Numbered from the stretch's first letter, positions 19,784 through 29,087 are shown. The stretch: DNA of 64,000 nucleotides from Noviherbaspirillum galbum (GCF_010974945.1 NZ_JAAIVB010000037.1:124001-188000), one strand, 5' to 3'. The notes: a model not told the origin generated them from the sequence alone. A program made the numbers and translations.

Positions 19784-20852
19784 GGGGTTGCTCCACCCAG
19801 TGATGGAACGCCGCGCCCGCGCCGAGGCTTGCGCCCCAGGCCAGCAGCATGCCCAGCCCCTGCACCAGCGGACTCGCGGGCAGGAAGCGCGTGAAATAGG
19901 CATTGATCAGCAGCGACACCGGGAAGTGGATCAGGAACTGGGCATAGGACAGGTTGCCCAGCCGGTTCACCACGGTGCTCGCCATGCCGCGCGACGGCAG
20001 GCGCACCCGGCCATACAGGCTCAGCACGAAGGCGGTGATCAGGGCCACCGCGATGCGGCTGCGGAAGTCGATCATCAGCGCCAGCAGGGCGGGCAGGAGG
20101 ATGGCGAGCCGCAGGCAGGTTGCGCCCATCGGGCTGCGCTCCGGATCGCCGGCCCACCATGCCAGTACCCCGAGGCCGTAGCTGCCGAAGAAATAGAGCG
20201 CCCAGTTGTCCAGGTCGGGCTGGCGGTTGAAGTGCAGCAGCGACATGGTCGCGCACAAGGTCACCAGCGCGAAGCCCGCCAGCGCCCGCGAACGCTGCGA
20301 GCCTACGCCGGCGCATACGCACAGCAGCAGGCAGAAGGCGGTGTAGAGCTGGAAGTCGATGGCCACGTACCAGGCGCCGGCGGACAAGGATTCCACCTCG
20401 AACACGCCGTGCAGCAGCAAGGCGTGCGAGATGAGCTGGAGCAACTGCGGCGGCGCGGAAATCGAGCCGTGGTGCATCCAGCGTCCCGCCAGTGCCGATG
20501 CGGCGACCGCGACCAGCATGGCGACGATGAACGGCGGCGCGAGCTTCAGGTAACGCCTCAGGATGGTGCGCAGCGGCTGGAAGGGCAGGCTGGCCCAGCC
20601 CTTGGGCGCGAGCGACTTCGCCGCAAGAAACCCGCCGATCACCAGGAAGAGTTGTACCGCGATGCGCGCCTCATTACCCAACCAGCCGATGAGCCCCGGC
20701 AATTCCGGACGCACCTGGTCGGCCATCGGCCCGTAGAAGGCGAGGTGGTGCAAGACCATGAGCTGTGCCGCGCCCGCCTTCAGCAGGTTGATCAACCCGA
20801 ATGGCGCGCTGGCCTCCGGGCGCACGGAGGAATGGTTCGAGGAAGGTGGCAC
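19713..20852 (-). CDS. Membrane acyltransferase, acyltransferase-3 (OafA/YrhL-like) family
   Basis: The 379-residue integral membrane protein has about ten hydrophobic segments. Early motifs include AQLMVLHHLAFYG, in the position of the conserved helix-1 histidines, and RIAVQLFLVIGGFLAAK, which resembles the family FFVLSGFL motif. Further on come an Arg-rich loop (RTILRRYLKLAP), a WYVAIDFQLY segment like the family WSLxxExxFY motif, and NLSYAQFLIHFP, like the YxxYLxH motif. Such proteins O-acylate surface glycans, peptidoglycan or lipids; the substrate here cannot be told. The start is GTG at 20852 with no strong Shine-Dalgarno, so the N-terminus is uncertain. Its 3' end overlaps the giant gene by 71 nt, tail to tail. 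Confidence 0.8.
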   Translation of the reverse strand: MPPSSNHSSVRPEASAPFGLINLLKAGAAQLMVLHHLAFYGPMADQVRPELPGLIGWLGNEARIAVQLFLVIGGFLAAKSLAPKGWASLPFQPLRTILRRYLKLAPPFIVAMLVAVAASALAGRWMHHGSISAPPQLLQLISHALLLHGVFEVESLSAGAWYVAIDFQLYTAFCLLLCVCAGVGSQRSRALAGFALVTLCATMSLLHFNRQPDLDNWALYFFGSYGLGVLAWWAGDPERSPMGATCLRLAILLPALLALMIDFRSRIAVALITAFVLSLYGRVRLPSRGMASTVVNRLGNLSYAQFLIHFPVSLLINAYFTRFLPASPLVQGLGMLLAWGASLGAGAAFHHWVEQPLNRLFSAPRPARAAAGVGRYREG

Positions 20853-21032
20853 GGTGGAAATCGAAGGCCCGCGGGCGGCTTATCAGAACGTGAACGGGCG
20901 CCATTTTACATGTCAACGCGATGACCTTGCCAAGGTGGCTCAAATCCGGCGCGGGCCGGGCGCGCCGCGGCATGAGACACATCAAGAAGCCGGCTGGGCA
21001 AGTGACGATACTTCGCCAAGGAGGTGCCAGCC

Positions 21033-21506
21033 ATGGAAAACGTGCCAAAGACCGACAATCCCAGCCCATCCGCGCCAGGCGTGCAGGCGGTGCGGCCCGA
21101 CCAGGAAATCATGACCCGGCAGCGCCTGCCTTACTTCGTCGGCATCTCCGGCAACACGGTGCAGGCCACTGGACTGTCGATGCACCTCGTGGTGATCCCG
21201 CCCGGAGCGCGTGCCGACCCGCACGTGCACCTCGGCTACGAGACCGGGATCTACGTGCTGGAAGGCACGGTCTGCACCCGCTGGGGAAATGCGCTGGAGC
21301 ATGAAGTCGTCAGCCGCGCGGGGGAGTTTTTGTTCATTCCGCCAGGCGTGCCGCATGAGGCGATCAACCTCAGCGCCGAGTCGCCCGCGCGGGCGGTGGT
21401 GGCGAGGAATCATCCGGCGGAACAGGATATGGTGGTGCCGTATGTGGCGGGTGGGGTGGAGGTTCTTCGGACAACGGAAACGGGATCCCCGCCTTCGCGG
21501 GGATGA
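21033..21506 (+). CDS. Single-domain cupin protein
   Basis: The 157-residue protein carries both cupin motifs. Motif 1 is PGARADPHVHLGYETGIYVLEG, in part, with HxH and Glu metal ligands. Motif 2 is AGEFLFIPPGVPHEAIN, with the third His. The fold should bind a metal, but the substrate is unknown; small cupins include dioxygenases, isomerases and regulators. The ATG at 21033 is chosen because AAGGAGGT (21018-21025) lies 7 nt upstream. A GTG at 21024 overlaps that Shine-Dalgarno. The last residues (ETGSPPSRG) and the stop are encoded by a dispersed palindromic repeat, so the C-terminus looks recently extended or replaced. The gene is monocistronic. Confidence 0.85.
   Translation: MENVPKTDNPSPSAPGVQAVRPDQEIMTRQRLPYFVGISGNTVQATGLSMHLVVIPPGARADPHVHLGYETGIYVLEGTVCTRWGNALEHEVVSRAGEFLFIPPGVPHEAINLSAESPARAVVARNHPAEQDMVVPYVAGGVEVLRTTETGSPPSRG
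21485..21504. repeat. Palindromic dispersed repeat (REP-like), copy 1
   Basis: ATCCCCGC / GCGGGGAT form a perfect 8-bp stem around CTTC, followed by GACGG. It belongs to the same loose family as the elements at 29283-29333, 34052-34079 and 53527-53607 (core: inverted ATTCCC/GGGAATGAC around a CGC..GCG centre). This copy overlaps the end of the cupin gene and could also serve as its terminator hairpin. Confidence 0.75.
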
Positions 21507-21573
21507 CGGAGGGCGTCACGGAGGACGAAGCTTGGTGCGGTCGACAAGCCTCGCGTGATCAACCGCAAATCAA

Positions 21574-21846
21574 CTAATCCCCCTCCGTCCCCTTGAACAA
21601 GTCATCAAGCCCGCTCGGCTTCCCCTGCGGCTTGACCCGCCCCTTGCGTCCGGCGAACTCTTCCTCGATATTGTCCCGGTAAAAACTCCACGCCGCGCCG
21701 GAGGTGGAGAATCGCCGCCACAGCTCGTTCCCCACCCCGGTATGGTCGATCGCCGTACCATCGTCGAACTCCACCCGCAGCACGCGTTCGCGCGCATCGT
21801 AGCCGATGGCGCGCAGCTTGCCGGCATTGATCTTCTTCATTTCCAT
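21574..21846 (-). CDS. Small KTSC-domain protein
   Basis: The 90-residue protein matches the KTSC domain pattern, a short domain named after a lysyl-tRNA synthetase C-terminal region. Visible elements are IGYDARERVLRVEFDDGT, then a short loop, then WSFYRDNIEEEF. A basic tail and acidic end (LDDLFKGTEGD) follow. The function of free-standing KTSC proteins is unknown. The ATG at 21846 has AAAGGA about 8 nt upstream; a second ATG two codons later is equally possible. The frame stays open far upstream over hexR, but that is a shadow. It lies 35 nt after hexR on the same strand and may share its transcript. Confidence 0.8.
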   Translation of the reverse strand: MEMKKINAGKLRAIGYDARERVLRVEFDDGTAIDHTGVGNELWRRFSTSGAAWSFYRDNIEEEFAGRKGRVKPQGKPSGLDDLFKGTEGD

Positions 21847-21881
21847 GGCGGGTTCCTTTCTGCGTCGGGACAGCGGGAAAG

Positions 21882-22751
21882 TCAGGCCTTCGGCGGGTGC
21901 CGGAAGTAAGAGTCGAGCTGCAGGTCGTACTTCTGCAAGGCCTTCTGCGCATTCTGCATCTTCTTGCGGAATTCGGGTCCGCGCTTGAGGGCGAGGCCGA
22001 CCGCGAGGATGTCGATTACCACGAGGTGGGCGAGGCGGGCCGAGATCGGCGTGTACGGGTCGATGTTGAAGCTGAGGTCGATCGGCACCAGCACCGTCGC
22101 GAGTTCGGCCAGCGGCGTGCCGCTGGGGGTGAGCGCGACCACGTCGGCGCCGGCCTTGCGCGCGAGCTGCACGCTGCGCAGCAGGGCGGCGCTGTTGCCG
22201 CGCTGGGAAATGGCCACCACCACGTCGCCCTTGTGCAAGAGCGAGGCGGAGATGCTGTGGATGTGCGGATCGGCGTAGGCCACGGTCGGCACGCCGGAGC
22301 GAAAGAACTTGTGCTGGGCGTCGGAGGCGACGATGCCGGAGCTGCCCTGGCCGTAGAACTCGATCTTGTTGGCACGCGCCAGCAGGTCGAGCGCCTGCTC
22401 GATCGCCGCGGGCTTGAGGTTGTTGCGCAGGTCGAGCAGGGTATTGATGGAGCGGCTGCAGATCTTGTTGACGAGGTCGGCGGCGAGGTCGTCGGGCAGC
22501 GGCGCCTCGTCGCCGGGCGGCAGGGCGAGCGCCAGGCCCTGCGCCAGCTTGAGCTTGAACTCGTGCCATCCGTCATAGCCAAGCGCCCGGCAGAAGCGCA
22601 CCACCGTCGGTTCGGACACCTGCGCATTCTTCGCGAGCGCGGTGATGTTGCCCGATACCGCGAGGTCGGGATTCTTGAGCACGGTGATGGCGACCTTCTT
22701 CTCGGACTTCGAGAGGGTATCGAGCTGGGTGCGGATCGAGTCGAGCAGCAT
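21882..22751 (-). CDS. hexR: HexR, RpiR-family transcriptional regulator of sugar catabolism
   Basis: The 289-residue protein has the RpiR architecture. An N-terminal helix-turn-helix covers residues 1-80 (NITALAKNAQVSEPTVVRFCRALGYDGWHEF, in part). A SIS sugar-phosphate-binding domain follows at about residues 125-260 (IEFYGQGSSGIVASDAQ, DVVVAISQRGNSA, VVALTPSGTPLA). HexR of proteobacteria represses glucose-catabolic genes and is released by KDPG, the Edd product. Assignment as HexR rather than another RpiR member rests on context: it lies 21 nt downstream of zwf, next to pgi, edd and eda, with HexR-like operators between pgi and edd. Confidence 0.9.
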   Translation of the reverse strand: MLLDSIRTQLDTLSKSEKKVAITVLKNPDLAVSGNITALAKNAQVSEPTVVRFCRALGYDGWHEFKLKLAQGLALALPPGDEAPLPDDLAADLVNKICSRSINTLLDLRNNLKPAAIEQALDLLARANKIEFYGQGSSGIVASDAQHKFFRSGVPTVAYADPHIHSISASLLHKGDVVVAISQRGNSAALLRSVQLARKAGADVVALTPSGTPLAELATVLVPIDLSFNIDPYTPISARLAHLVVIDILAVGLALKRGPEFRKKMQNAQKALQKYDLQLDSYFRHPPKA

Positions 22752-22772
22752 GGCTGGCCAGTGGCGCGGCGG

Positions 22773-24251
22773 TTACAGGTCGGGCAGCGATTCCTCGCGC
22801 CATTGCAGGCCGTCGCGGCCGATCAGGGCGCTTGCCGCCGCCGGGCCCCAGGTTCCCGCGGTGTACGGCAAGGGATCGTCGCCTTCCTGTTCCCAATGGT
22901 CGAGGATGGGTTCGACCCATTCCCACGCGGCTTCGAGTTCATCGCTGCGCATGAACAGCGTGAGCTGGCCGCGCAGGACGTCGAGCAGCAGGCGCTCGTA
23001 GGCGTCCATGCGCGGCATCTTGAAGGTTTCGCGGAAGTCGAGTTCGAGCTCGACCGGCCGCAGGCGCATCCCGTCGCCAGGCGTCTTCGCCATCAGGTTG
23101 AGCTGCAGGCCTTCGTCGGGCTGCAGCCGGATGATCAGCGAGTTCGGCTGGAAGCTGCTGTTGTGCTGGGCAAAGATGGAGTGCGGAATGCCCTTGAAGC
23201 GCACCACGATCTCCGCAAGCTGGTCGGCCATGCGCTTGCCGGTGCGAAGGTAGAAGGGCACGCCGGCCCAGCGCCAGGTCTCGATCTCGGCCTTGATGGC
23301 GACGAAGGTTTCGGTGCGCGAGTTCTGGTTGGCGTTCGGTTCCTTGCGATAGCCGGGCACCGCGATGCCGTTCACATGGCCGGAGCGGTACTGGCCGCGC
23401 ACGATGTTCTGCGTCAGCAACTGCGGCGTGAAGCGCTTGAGCGAACGCAGGACCTTGAGCTTCTCGTCGCGGACCGCGTTCGGCGTGGCGGAGGTGGGCG
23501 GCTCCATCGCGACGATGCACAGCAATTGCAGCAGGTGGTTCTGCAGCATGTCGCGCAGCGCGCCCGAGGTGTCGTAGTAGCCGATGCGGTTGCCCACGCC
23601 CAGCGATTCGGCGATGGTGATCTGCACGTCGGAAATCCATTCCCGGCGCCACAGCGGCTCGAACAGCACGTTGCCGAAGCGCAGCGCCAGCAGGTTCTGC
23701 ACGGTTTCCTTGCCGAGGTAATGGTCGATGCGGAAGATCTGCGATTCCTCGAACACCCGGCCGACTTCCGCGTTGATCTGGCGCGCGCTGGCGAGGTCGC
23801 GGCCGAGCGGCTTCTCGAGGACCACGCGCGAGGTCGGCGTCGCGAGGCCGCTCGCCGCGAGGTGCTGGCAGATGTGCGAGAACAGGCTGGGCGGCGTGGC
23901 GAGGTAGAACACGCGGGTGACACGGGCATCCGGGCCGTCCGGCCGCAGGGCCTTGGCCAGCGCCTCGTAGCTGTCGGCATGCATGGCGTCGAGCATCACG
24001 TAGACCAGCTTGTCGCAGAAGCGCTGCCAGGCAGGCGCATCGACGCTGCCCGTCACGTGCGGACGGGCGTTGTCGTCGATTTCCTTGAGGAAGGCTTCGC
24101 GGTTCCATTCGTGCCGGCCGACGCAAATGATGCGGGCGGTGGCGGGCAGGTCGTTGCAGCGTTCGCGGTTGAACAGCGCCGGCAGCAGCTTGCGCATCGA
24201 CAAGTCACCACCGCCGCCGAACAGCACGAGGTCGAAATCAGTAAGAGCCAT
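22773..24251 (-). CDS. zwf: Glucose-6-phosphate 1-dehydrogenase
   Basis: The 492-residue enzyme oxidises glucose 6-phosphate to 6-phosphogluconolactone with NAD(P)+. The N-terminal nucleotide-binding region is FDLVLFGGGGDLSMRKLLPAL. The active-site signature RIDHYLGKE, containing the catalytic His region and substrate-binding Lys, lies near residue 175. A C-terminal signature YERLLLDVLRGQLTLFMR is also present. It is followed by hexR after 21 nt. No gene for 6-phosphogluconolactonase (pgl) or glucokinase is present in this cluster, so those steps must be encoded elsewhere. The 111-nt gap to pgi shows no HexR-like site. Confidence 0.97.
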   Translation of the reverse strand: MALTDFDLVLFGGGGDLSMRKLLPALFNRERCNDLPATARIICVGRHEWNREAFLKEIDDNARPHVTGSVDAPAWQRFCDKLVYVMLDAMHADSYEALAKALRPDGPDARVTRVFYLATPPSLFSHICQHLAASGLATPTSRVVLEKPLGRDLASARQINAEVGRVFEESQIFRIDHYLGKETVQNLLALRFGNVLFEPLWRREWISDVQITIAESLGVGNRIGYYDTSGALRDMLQNHLLQLLCIVAMEPPTSATPNAVRDEKLKVLRSLKRFTPQLLTQNIVRGQYRSGHVNGIAVPGYRKEPNANQNSRTETFVAIKAEIETWRWAGVPFYLRTGKRMADQLAEIVVRFKGIPHSIFAQHNSSFQPNSLIIRLQPDEGLQLNLMAKTPGDGMRLRPVELELDFRETFKMPRMDAYERLLLDVLRGQLTLFMRSDELEAAWEWVEPILDHWEQEGDDPLPYTAGTWGPAAASALIGRDGLQWREESLPDL

Positions 24252-24362
24252 GATAGGGTTGGTCCGTCATCAAAAGGTCGCCCAGGGTGCGATGTTACTG
24301 CGTCTTGCCCTTCTGGGAGGGCTGCCGCCGTGTTTTCCTTGTGTTTCCTTGCCTTGCCTCGT

Positions 24363-26015
24363 TCAGCGCACGCCGGCGGCGCGTGCCCGCGCGATCAGCG
24401 CGTTCGTCGAGCAGTCATGCATGCCGGGCTTCGCCTCGCCGCCCAGCTCGGCCTCGATGTTCCTGGCCAGCACCTTGCCGAGTTCCACGCCCCACTGGTC
24501 GAAGCTGTTGATGTCCCAGATGGTGCCTTGCACGAAGACCTTGTGCTCGTAGAGCGCGATGAGCGCGCCGAGGGTGGCGGGCGTCAGCGCATCGAACACG
24601 ATCATGTTGCTCGGCCGGTTGCCGGGGAAGGTGCGGTGCGGCACCAGCGCCTCGATCTCGTTGCTGCCCAGCTTCTGCGCCTGCAGTTCGGCGCGCACCT
24701 CGTCGGCGGTCTTGCCTTTCATGAAGGCTTCGGCCTGCGCGAAGCAGTTCGCGAGCAGCACCAGATGATGACCTTCGAGACCATGCGCCGGTTTCAGCGC
24801 AGCGATGAAATCGACCGGCGTGACGTCCGTGCCCTGGTGCAAGAGCTGGAAATAGGCATGCTGGCCATTGGTGCCGACGTCCCCCCAGACGATGGGTCCG
24901 GTCTGTACGCCGGCGGGCTCGCCGCCGCGGGTGACGCGCTTGCCGTTGCTCTCCATGTCGAGCTGCTGCAGATAGACCGCGAACTGGCTCAGGTCCTGGT
25001 GATAAGGCGCGATCGATATCGACGGGCAGGCCAGGAAATTGCGGTACCAGACGCCGAGCATGCCCAGCAGCACCGGCAGGTTGCGCTCGAGCGGCGCGCC
25101 GCGGAAATGTTCATCCATGGCATGCGCGCCGGCGAGGAATTCCGAGAAGCGGTCGAAGCCCACTGCCAGCGCCACCGGCAAGCCGATGGCCGACCACACG
25201 GAGTAGCGTCCGCCCACCCAGTCCCAGAACGGGAACATGTTGGCGGTATCGATGCCAAACGCCGCGACGGCATCGGCATTGGTCGATACCGCGACGAAAT
25301 GTTGCGCCAGCGCGCTTTCCGGCCCGTGGCGCAGGAACCAGCTGCGCGCCGTGCCGGCGTTGAGCATGGTCTCGCGCGTCGTGAAGGTCTTGGAGGCAAC
25401 GATGAACAGGGTGGTGGCGGGGTCGAGCCTGGCCAGCACGGCATCCATGTCGTGGCCGTCCACGTTCGAGACGAAGTGCATGGAGAGGCGCGGATGCACG
25501 AAGGGGCGCAGCGCCCGGCAGACCATCTCGGGACCGAGGTCCGAGCCGCCGATGCCGATGTTGACGATATCGGTGATCGCCGCGCCGCCATGCCCGCGCC
25601 ATGCGCCGGAGCGCACGCGCTCGGTGAAGGCCGCCATCCGCTCCAGCACCGCATGAACCTCTTTGACCACATCCTGTCCATCTACGATCAGCGAGCGGCC
25701 GCGCGGCAGGCGCAGGGCGGTGTGCAGGACGGCACGATGCTCGGTGTTGTTGATCTTTTCCCCCGCGAACATGGCATCGCGCCGCGCTTCCAGCTGTCGG
25801 TCCCGGGCCAGCGCCATCAGCAGGCCGAGCGTGGCGTCGCCGATCCGGTTCTTCGAGTAATCCAGCAGCAGGCCGGCGGCTTCGGCGGAGAAGCGGGCGC
25901 AGCGGCCGTCATCGGCCTCGAAAAGTTCGCGCATGTGCCACTTGCTGGCTTCGGCAGCGTGCGCTTCGAGGGCGCGGTAGGCGGACGACGCGGTCAGGGC
26001 AGGCAGGCACATCAT
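24363..26015 (-). CDS. pgi: Glucose-6-phosphate isomerase
   Basis: The 550-residue enzyme interconverts glucose 6-phosphate and fructose 6-phosphate. Family motifs are [30 protein letters not shown] and the PGI signature [16 protein letters not shown]. The C-terminal [19 protein letters not shown] carries active-site residues. I chose the ATG at 26015 ([10 protein letters not shown]), with CCGGAG upstream. The longer frame from 26072 would run into the apparent -10 element at 26061-26066. It heads the leftward pgi-zwf-hexR group, divergent from edd-eda, with a HexR-like site in its promoter. Confidence 0.96.
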   Translation of the reverse strand: MMCLPALTASSAYRALEAHAAEASKWHMRELFEADDGRCARFSAEAAGLLLDYSKNRIGDATLGLLMALARDRQLEARRDAMFAGEKINNTEHRAVLHTALRLPRGRSLIVDGQDVVKEVHAVLERMAAFTERVRSGAWRGHGGAAITDIVNIGIGGSDLGPEMVCRALRPFVHPRLSMHFVSNVDGHDMDAVLARLDPATTLFIVASKTFTTRETMLNAGTARSWFLRHGPESALAQHFVAVSTNADAVAAFGIDTANMFPFWDWVGGRYSVWSAIGLPVALAVGFDRFSEFLAGAHAMDEHFRGAPLERNLPVLLGMLGVWYRNFLACPSISIAPYHQDLSQFAVYLQQLDMESNGKRVTRGGEPAGVQTGPIVWGDVGTNGQHAYFQLLHQGTDVTPVDFIAALKPAHGLEGHHLVLLANCFAQAEAFMKGKTADEVRAELQAQKLGSNEIEALVPHRTFPGNRPSNMIVFDALTPATLGALIALYEHKVFVQGTIWDINSFDQWGVELGKVLARNIEAELGGEAKPGMHDCSTNALIARARAAGVR

Positions 26016-26060
26016 GTCGAGATTGCTCCGGAGAAAATGGTTGGAACTGCCAATTGCAGA

Positions 26061-26092
26061 ACTATACATCAATTTTCGGTAAATTCACTACA
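26061..26092 (-). promoter_or_regulatory. pgi promoter with HexR-like operator
   Basis: Read on the minus strand, TATAGT (26066-26061) is a good -10 element about 45 nt before the pgi start. The sequence TGTAGTGAATTTACC (26092-26078) matches 12 of 15 positions of the published HexR consensus TGTARTWWWAYTACA as I recall it. It would overlap the -35 region, which fits repression. Confidence 0.5.
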
Positions 26093-26247
26093 TCGAATTC
26101 GCTGCCATCTGCATCGGTTTGCGCTTGCTCATGGCCTATGCCTTTCGGCTCTTGACAAGGGCGGCGGCATCCGTCCCGGCTACCGCTCCGGCGGCAAGCG
26201 AGGTGCGCCGGAACGGTGCATGGCGATGCGCGCGCTTCGTCAAATTA

Positions 26248-26262
26248 TGTAGTAAAATTTCA
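26248..26262 (+). promoter_or_regulatory. HexR-like operator upstream of edd
   Basis: TGTAGTAAAATTTCA matches 14 of 15 positions of the HexR consensus TGTARTWWWAYTACA and lies 24 nt before the edd start codon. The site sits in an AT-rich island in otherwise GC-rich DNA. With hexR encoded 3.5 kb away in the same cluster, it is most likely the operator controlling edd-eda. Confidence 0.7.
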
Positions 26263-26286
26263 TAAATTCCTCACCAGAAAACCATC

Positions 26287-28197
26287 ATGCCCATTCATCG
26301 CACCCTCCAGGCCGTCACAACGCGCATCGTGGAACGCAGCCGTCCCTACCGCTCCGCCTACCTCGCGCGCATCGAGGCCGCGCGCAGCAATGGCGTGCAT
26401 CGCGGCGCGCTGGCCTGCACCAACCTCGCGCACGGTTTCGCCGCCTTTCCGCAGAACGACAAGCTGCTGCTCAAGCAATTGCGCAGCCCGTCCGTCGCCA
26501 TCGTGTCCGCCTACAACGACATGTTGTCGGCGCATCAGCCCTTCGAGCGCTTCCCCGCCATCATCAAGGATGCGGTGCGCGCGGCGGGCGGCGTGGCGCA
26601 GTTCGCGGGCGGCGTGCCCGCCATGTGCGACGGCGTGACGCAGGGCCAGCCCGGCATGGAGCTGTCGCTCTTCTCGCGCGACACCATCGCCATGGCCACT
26701 GCGGTCGCGCTCTCGCACAACATGTTCGATGCGGCGGTGTATCTCGGCGTATGCGACAAGATCGTGCCCGGACTCCTGATCGGCGCGCTGCATTTCGGCC
26801 ATCTGCCGGCGGTGTTCATCCCCGCCGGTCCCATGACCACCGGCATCGCCAATGCCGAAAAGGCGCGGATCCGCCAGCTCTATGCCCAGGGCAAGGTCGG
26901 GCGGGACGAACTGCTGGAATCGGAATCGGGGTCGTATCACGGCGCCGGCACCTGCACCTTCTACGGCACCGCCAACAGCAACCAGATGCTGATGGAAGTG
27001 ATGGGACTGCACCTGCCGGGTGCCGCCTTCGTCACCCCCAACACCCCGCTGCGCGACGCGCTCACCGCCGCCGGCGCGCAGCGCGCGGTCGAGATGACCG
27101 AGATGAACGGCAACTACCTCCCCATCGGCAAGGTGGTCGACGAAAAAGCCATCGTCAACGCCATCGTCGCCTTGCTCGGCACCGGCGGCTCCACCAACCA
27201 TACGCTGCACCTCGTGGCCATGGCGCGCGCCGCCGGCATCGTCATCGACTGGAACGACTTCCACGAACTGTCGGCCGTCGTGCCGCTGCTGACGCGCATC
27301 TATCCGAACGGCGATGCGGACGTCAACCACTTCCATGCCGCCGGCGGCGTCGGCTTCGTGATCCGCGAACTGCTCGGCGCCGGCCTGCTGCACGAGGACG
27401 TCACCACCGTCCTCGGCCAGGGCCTGCATTCGCATTGCACCGAGCCTTTCCTGAACGGCGACAAGGTGGTCTGGCGTCCCGTGGCGGAAGCGTCCAGCGA
27501 CGTCGCGGTGCTGCGCCCCGCGAGCGATCCCTTCTCGCCGGATGGCGGCCTGCGCCTCCTCACCGGCAACCTCGGCCGCGCGGTGATCAAGGTGTCGGCG
27601 GTGAAGCCGCAGCATCGCGTGGTCGAAGCGCCGGCCATCGTGTTCAACTCGCAGGAAGACTTCATGACGGCCTACAAGGCCGGCCGGCTCGACCGCGATT
27701 TCATCGCCGTGGTGCGCTTCCAGGGACCGCGCGCCAACGGCATGCCGGAACTGCACGCCCTCACGCCGGCGCTGGCCAATTTGCAGGATGCCGGCCGGCG
27801 CGTCGCGCTCGTGACCGACGGCCGCATGTCGGGCGCTTCCGGCAAGGTGCCCGCCGCCATCCACGTCTCGCCCGAGGTGCTGGCCGACGGCCCGCTCGGC
27901 AAGGTACGAGACGGCGACCTGATCCGCCTCGATGCCGATGCCGGCGTGCTGCAGGCGCAGGTGCCGGACGCCGAGTGGAACGTGCGCTCCCTCGCCATCG
28001 CCGATCTCTCGGCGAACCAGGTCGGCATGGGACGCGAACTGTTCGGCGTGTTCCGCAAGTCCATCGGCGAAGCGGAGCAGGGCGCCGCCACCTTCGACCT
28101 GCCGCCGCCGTTGCACCTGCCGCAGGAAAACGACAATCCGCTCGCGGTGCCCGAGGGGCAATCGTTCTCCGACGAAGACCACCTCATCGCCCGCTGA
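26287..28197 (+). CDS. edd: Phosphogluconate dehydratase
   Basis: The 636-residue enzyme dehydrates 6-phosphogluconate to KDPG, the first committed Entner-Doudoroff step. It belongs to the IlvD/Edd family. Motifs include [32 protein letters not shown] (a cysteine of the Fe-S site), [20 protein letters not shown] (second Cys) and [17 protein letters not shown]. Length is slightly above E. coli Edd. The ATG at 26287 lies just after the HexR-like operator. eda follows 40 nt later, so edd-eda form an operon. Expression is expected to be induced when KDPG releases HexR. Confidence 0.97.
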   Translation: MPIHRTLQAVTTRIVERSRPYRSAYLARIEAARSNGVHRGALACTNLAHGFAAFPQNDKLLLKQLRSPSVAIVSAYNDMLSAHQPFERFPAIIKDAVRAAGGVAQFAGGVPAMCDGVTQGQPGMELSLFSRDTIAMATAVALSHNMFDAAVYLGVCDKIVPGLLIGALHFGHLPAVFIPAGPMTTGIANAEKARIRQLYAQGKVGRDELLESESGSYHGAGTCTFYGTANSNQMLMEVMGLHLPGAAFVTPNTPLRDALTAAGAQRAVEMTEMNGNYLPIGKVVDEKAIVNAIVALLGTGGSTNHTLHLVAMARAAGIVIDWNDFHELSAVVPLLTRIYPNGDADVNHFHAAGGVGFVIRELLGAGLLHEDVTTVLGQGLHSHCTEPFLNGDKVVWRPVAEASSDVAVLRPASDPFSPDGGLRLLTGNLGRAVIKVSAVKPQHRVVEAPAIVFNSQEDFMTAYKAGRLDRDFIAVVRFQGPRANGMPELHALTPALANLQDAGRRVALVTDGRMSGASGKVPAAIHVSPEVLADGPLGKVRDGDLIRLDADAGVLQAQVPDAEWNVRSLAIADLSANQVGMGRELFGVFRKSIGEAEQGAATFDLPPPLHLPQENDNPLAVPEGQSFSDEDHLIAR

Positions 28198-28237
28198 TCA
28201 TCCGTTCAACCGCATACCTTCGATACGAAAGCCCGAC

Positions 28238-28861
28238 ATGACCCTGCTCGACATCATGCATGCCTCGCCGGTGATCCCGGTCATCGCCATCGACCGCCTC
28301 GAGGACGCCGTGCCGCTCGCCAAGGCGCTGGTCGCAGGCGGCATCCGCGTGCTGGAAGTGACCCTGCGCACGGCCCATGGCTTGCCGGCGATCCGCGCGA
28401 TCGCCGAACAGGTGCCCGGCGCCATCGTCGGCGTCGGCACCCTGACCCAGCCCGAGGAATTCACTGCCGCCCGCGACGCCGGCGCGGTGTTCGGCGTTTC
28501 CCCCGGCCTGACGCCGGCCTTGATCGACGCGGCCAGGAAGAGCGGCCTGCCGCTGCTGCCGGGCGTGATGACGCCCTCCGAAGTGATGGGGGCGCGGGAG
28601 CACGGGTTCAGGCAGCTCAAGCTTTTTCCGGCGGTGCCCGCGGGCGGCGTCGGCATGCTCAATGCCATCGCCGGGCCGCTGGGGGATGTGATGTTTTGTC
28701 CTACCGGAGGGATTTCCCAGGAGACGGCGGGGCGGTTTTTGGCTTGCAAGAATGTGGCTTGCGTGGGGGGATCCTGGCTGACGCCGAAGGAGGCGTTGGC
28801 GGCGGGGGACTGGGGGACGGTCGAGGAGCTGGCGCGGGCGGCGGCGGGGTTGAGGGGGTAG
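28238..28861 (+). CDS. eda: 2-keto-3-deoxy-6-phosphogluconate aldolase (KDPG/KHG aldolase)
   Basis: The 207-residue class I aldolase splits KDPG into pyruvate and glyceraldehyde 3-phosphate. The active-site glutamate region is VLEVTLRTAHG, and the Schiff-base lysine lies in FRQLKLFPA. The C-terminal phosphate-binding part reads FCPTGGISQETAG. The start ATG at 28238 gives the normal family N-terminus. The last 150 bases change composition sharply toward GGG and TTG codons. The protein remains a plausible Eda C-terminus, so this looks like codon drift, not truncation. Confidence 0.96.
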   Translation: MTLLDIMHASPVIPVIAIDRLEDAVPLAKALVAGGIRVLEVTLRTAHGLPAIRAIAEQVPGAIVGVGTLTQPEEFTAARDAGAVFGVSPGLTPALIDAARKSGLPLLPGVMTPSEVMGAREHGFRQLKLFPAVPAGGVGMLNAIAGPLGDVMFCPTGGISQETAGRFLACKNVACVGGSWLTPKEALAAGDWGTVEELARAAAGLRG

Positions 28862-29087
28862 GGGAGGGAACACAGCGGAGGGCGCTTGAAAGGACGGTGG
28901 TGCTCATTCGTCTGCGGCACCGTGCTCCCCGTCGTCGGGACAAACTCGAGCCATGCCGATGCGGCAGCAGGTCGAGTCATCGAATGCCTTTCAGGTGTGT
29001 ACTACCGCGGAGAACGGCATCCCCTCAACCCATCGAACAAGGTCATCCGAAGTAACTCCCACATGGGTGTTGAAGCAGATTTCTTTG

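Noticed and set aside
19671-20924. 417-codon + strand frame opposite the acyltransferase
   Set aside because: Gln/Arg/His-rich shadow; the minus strand encodes a coherent membrane protein.
26152-26157. TTGACA between pgi and edd as a promoter -35
   Set aside because: No -10-like hexamer 16-18 nt downstream.
21897-26252. 1,451-codon open frame antisense to hexR-zwf-pgi
   Set aside because: Shadow of three certain genes; composition is typical of antisense of GC-rich coding sequence.
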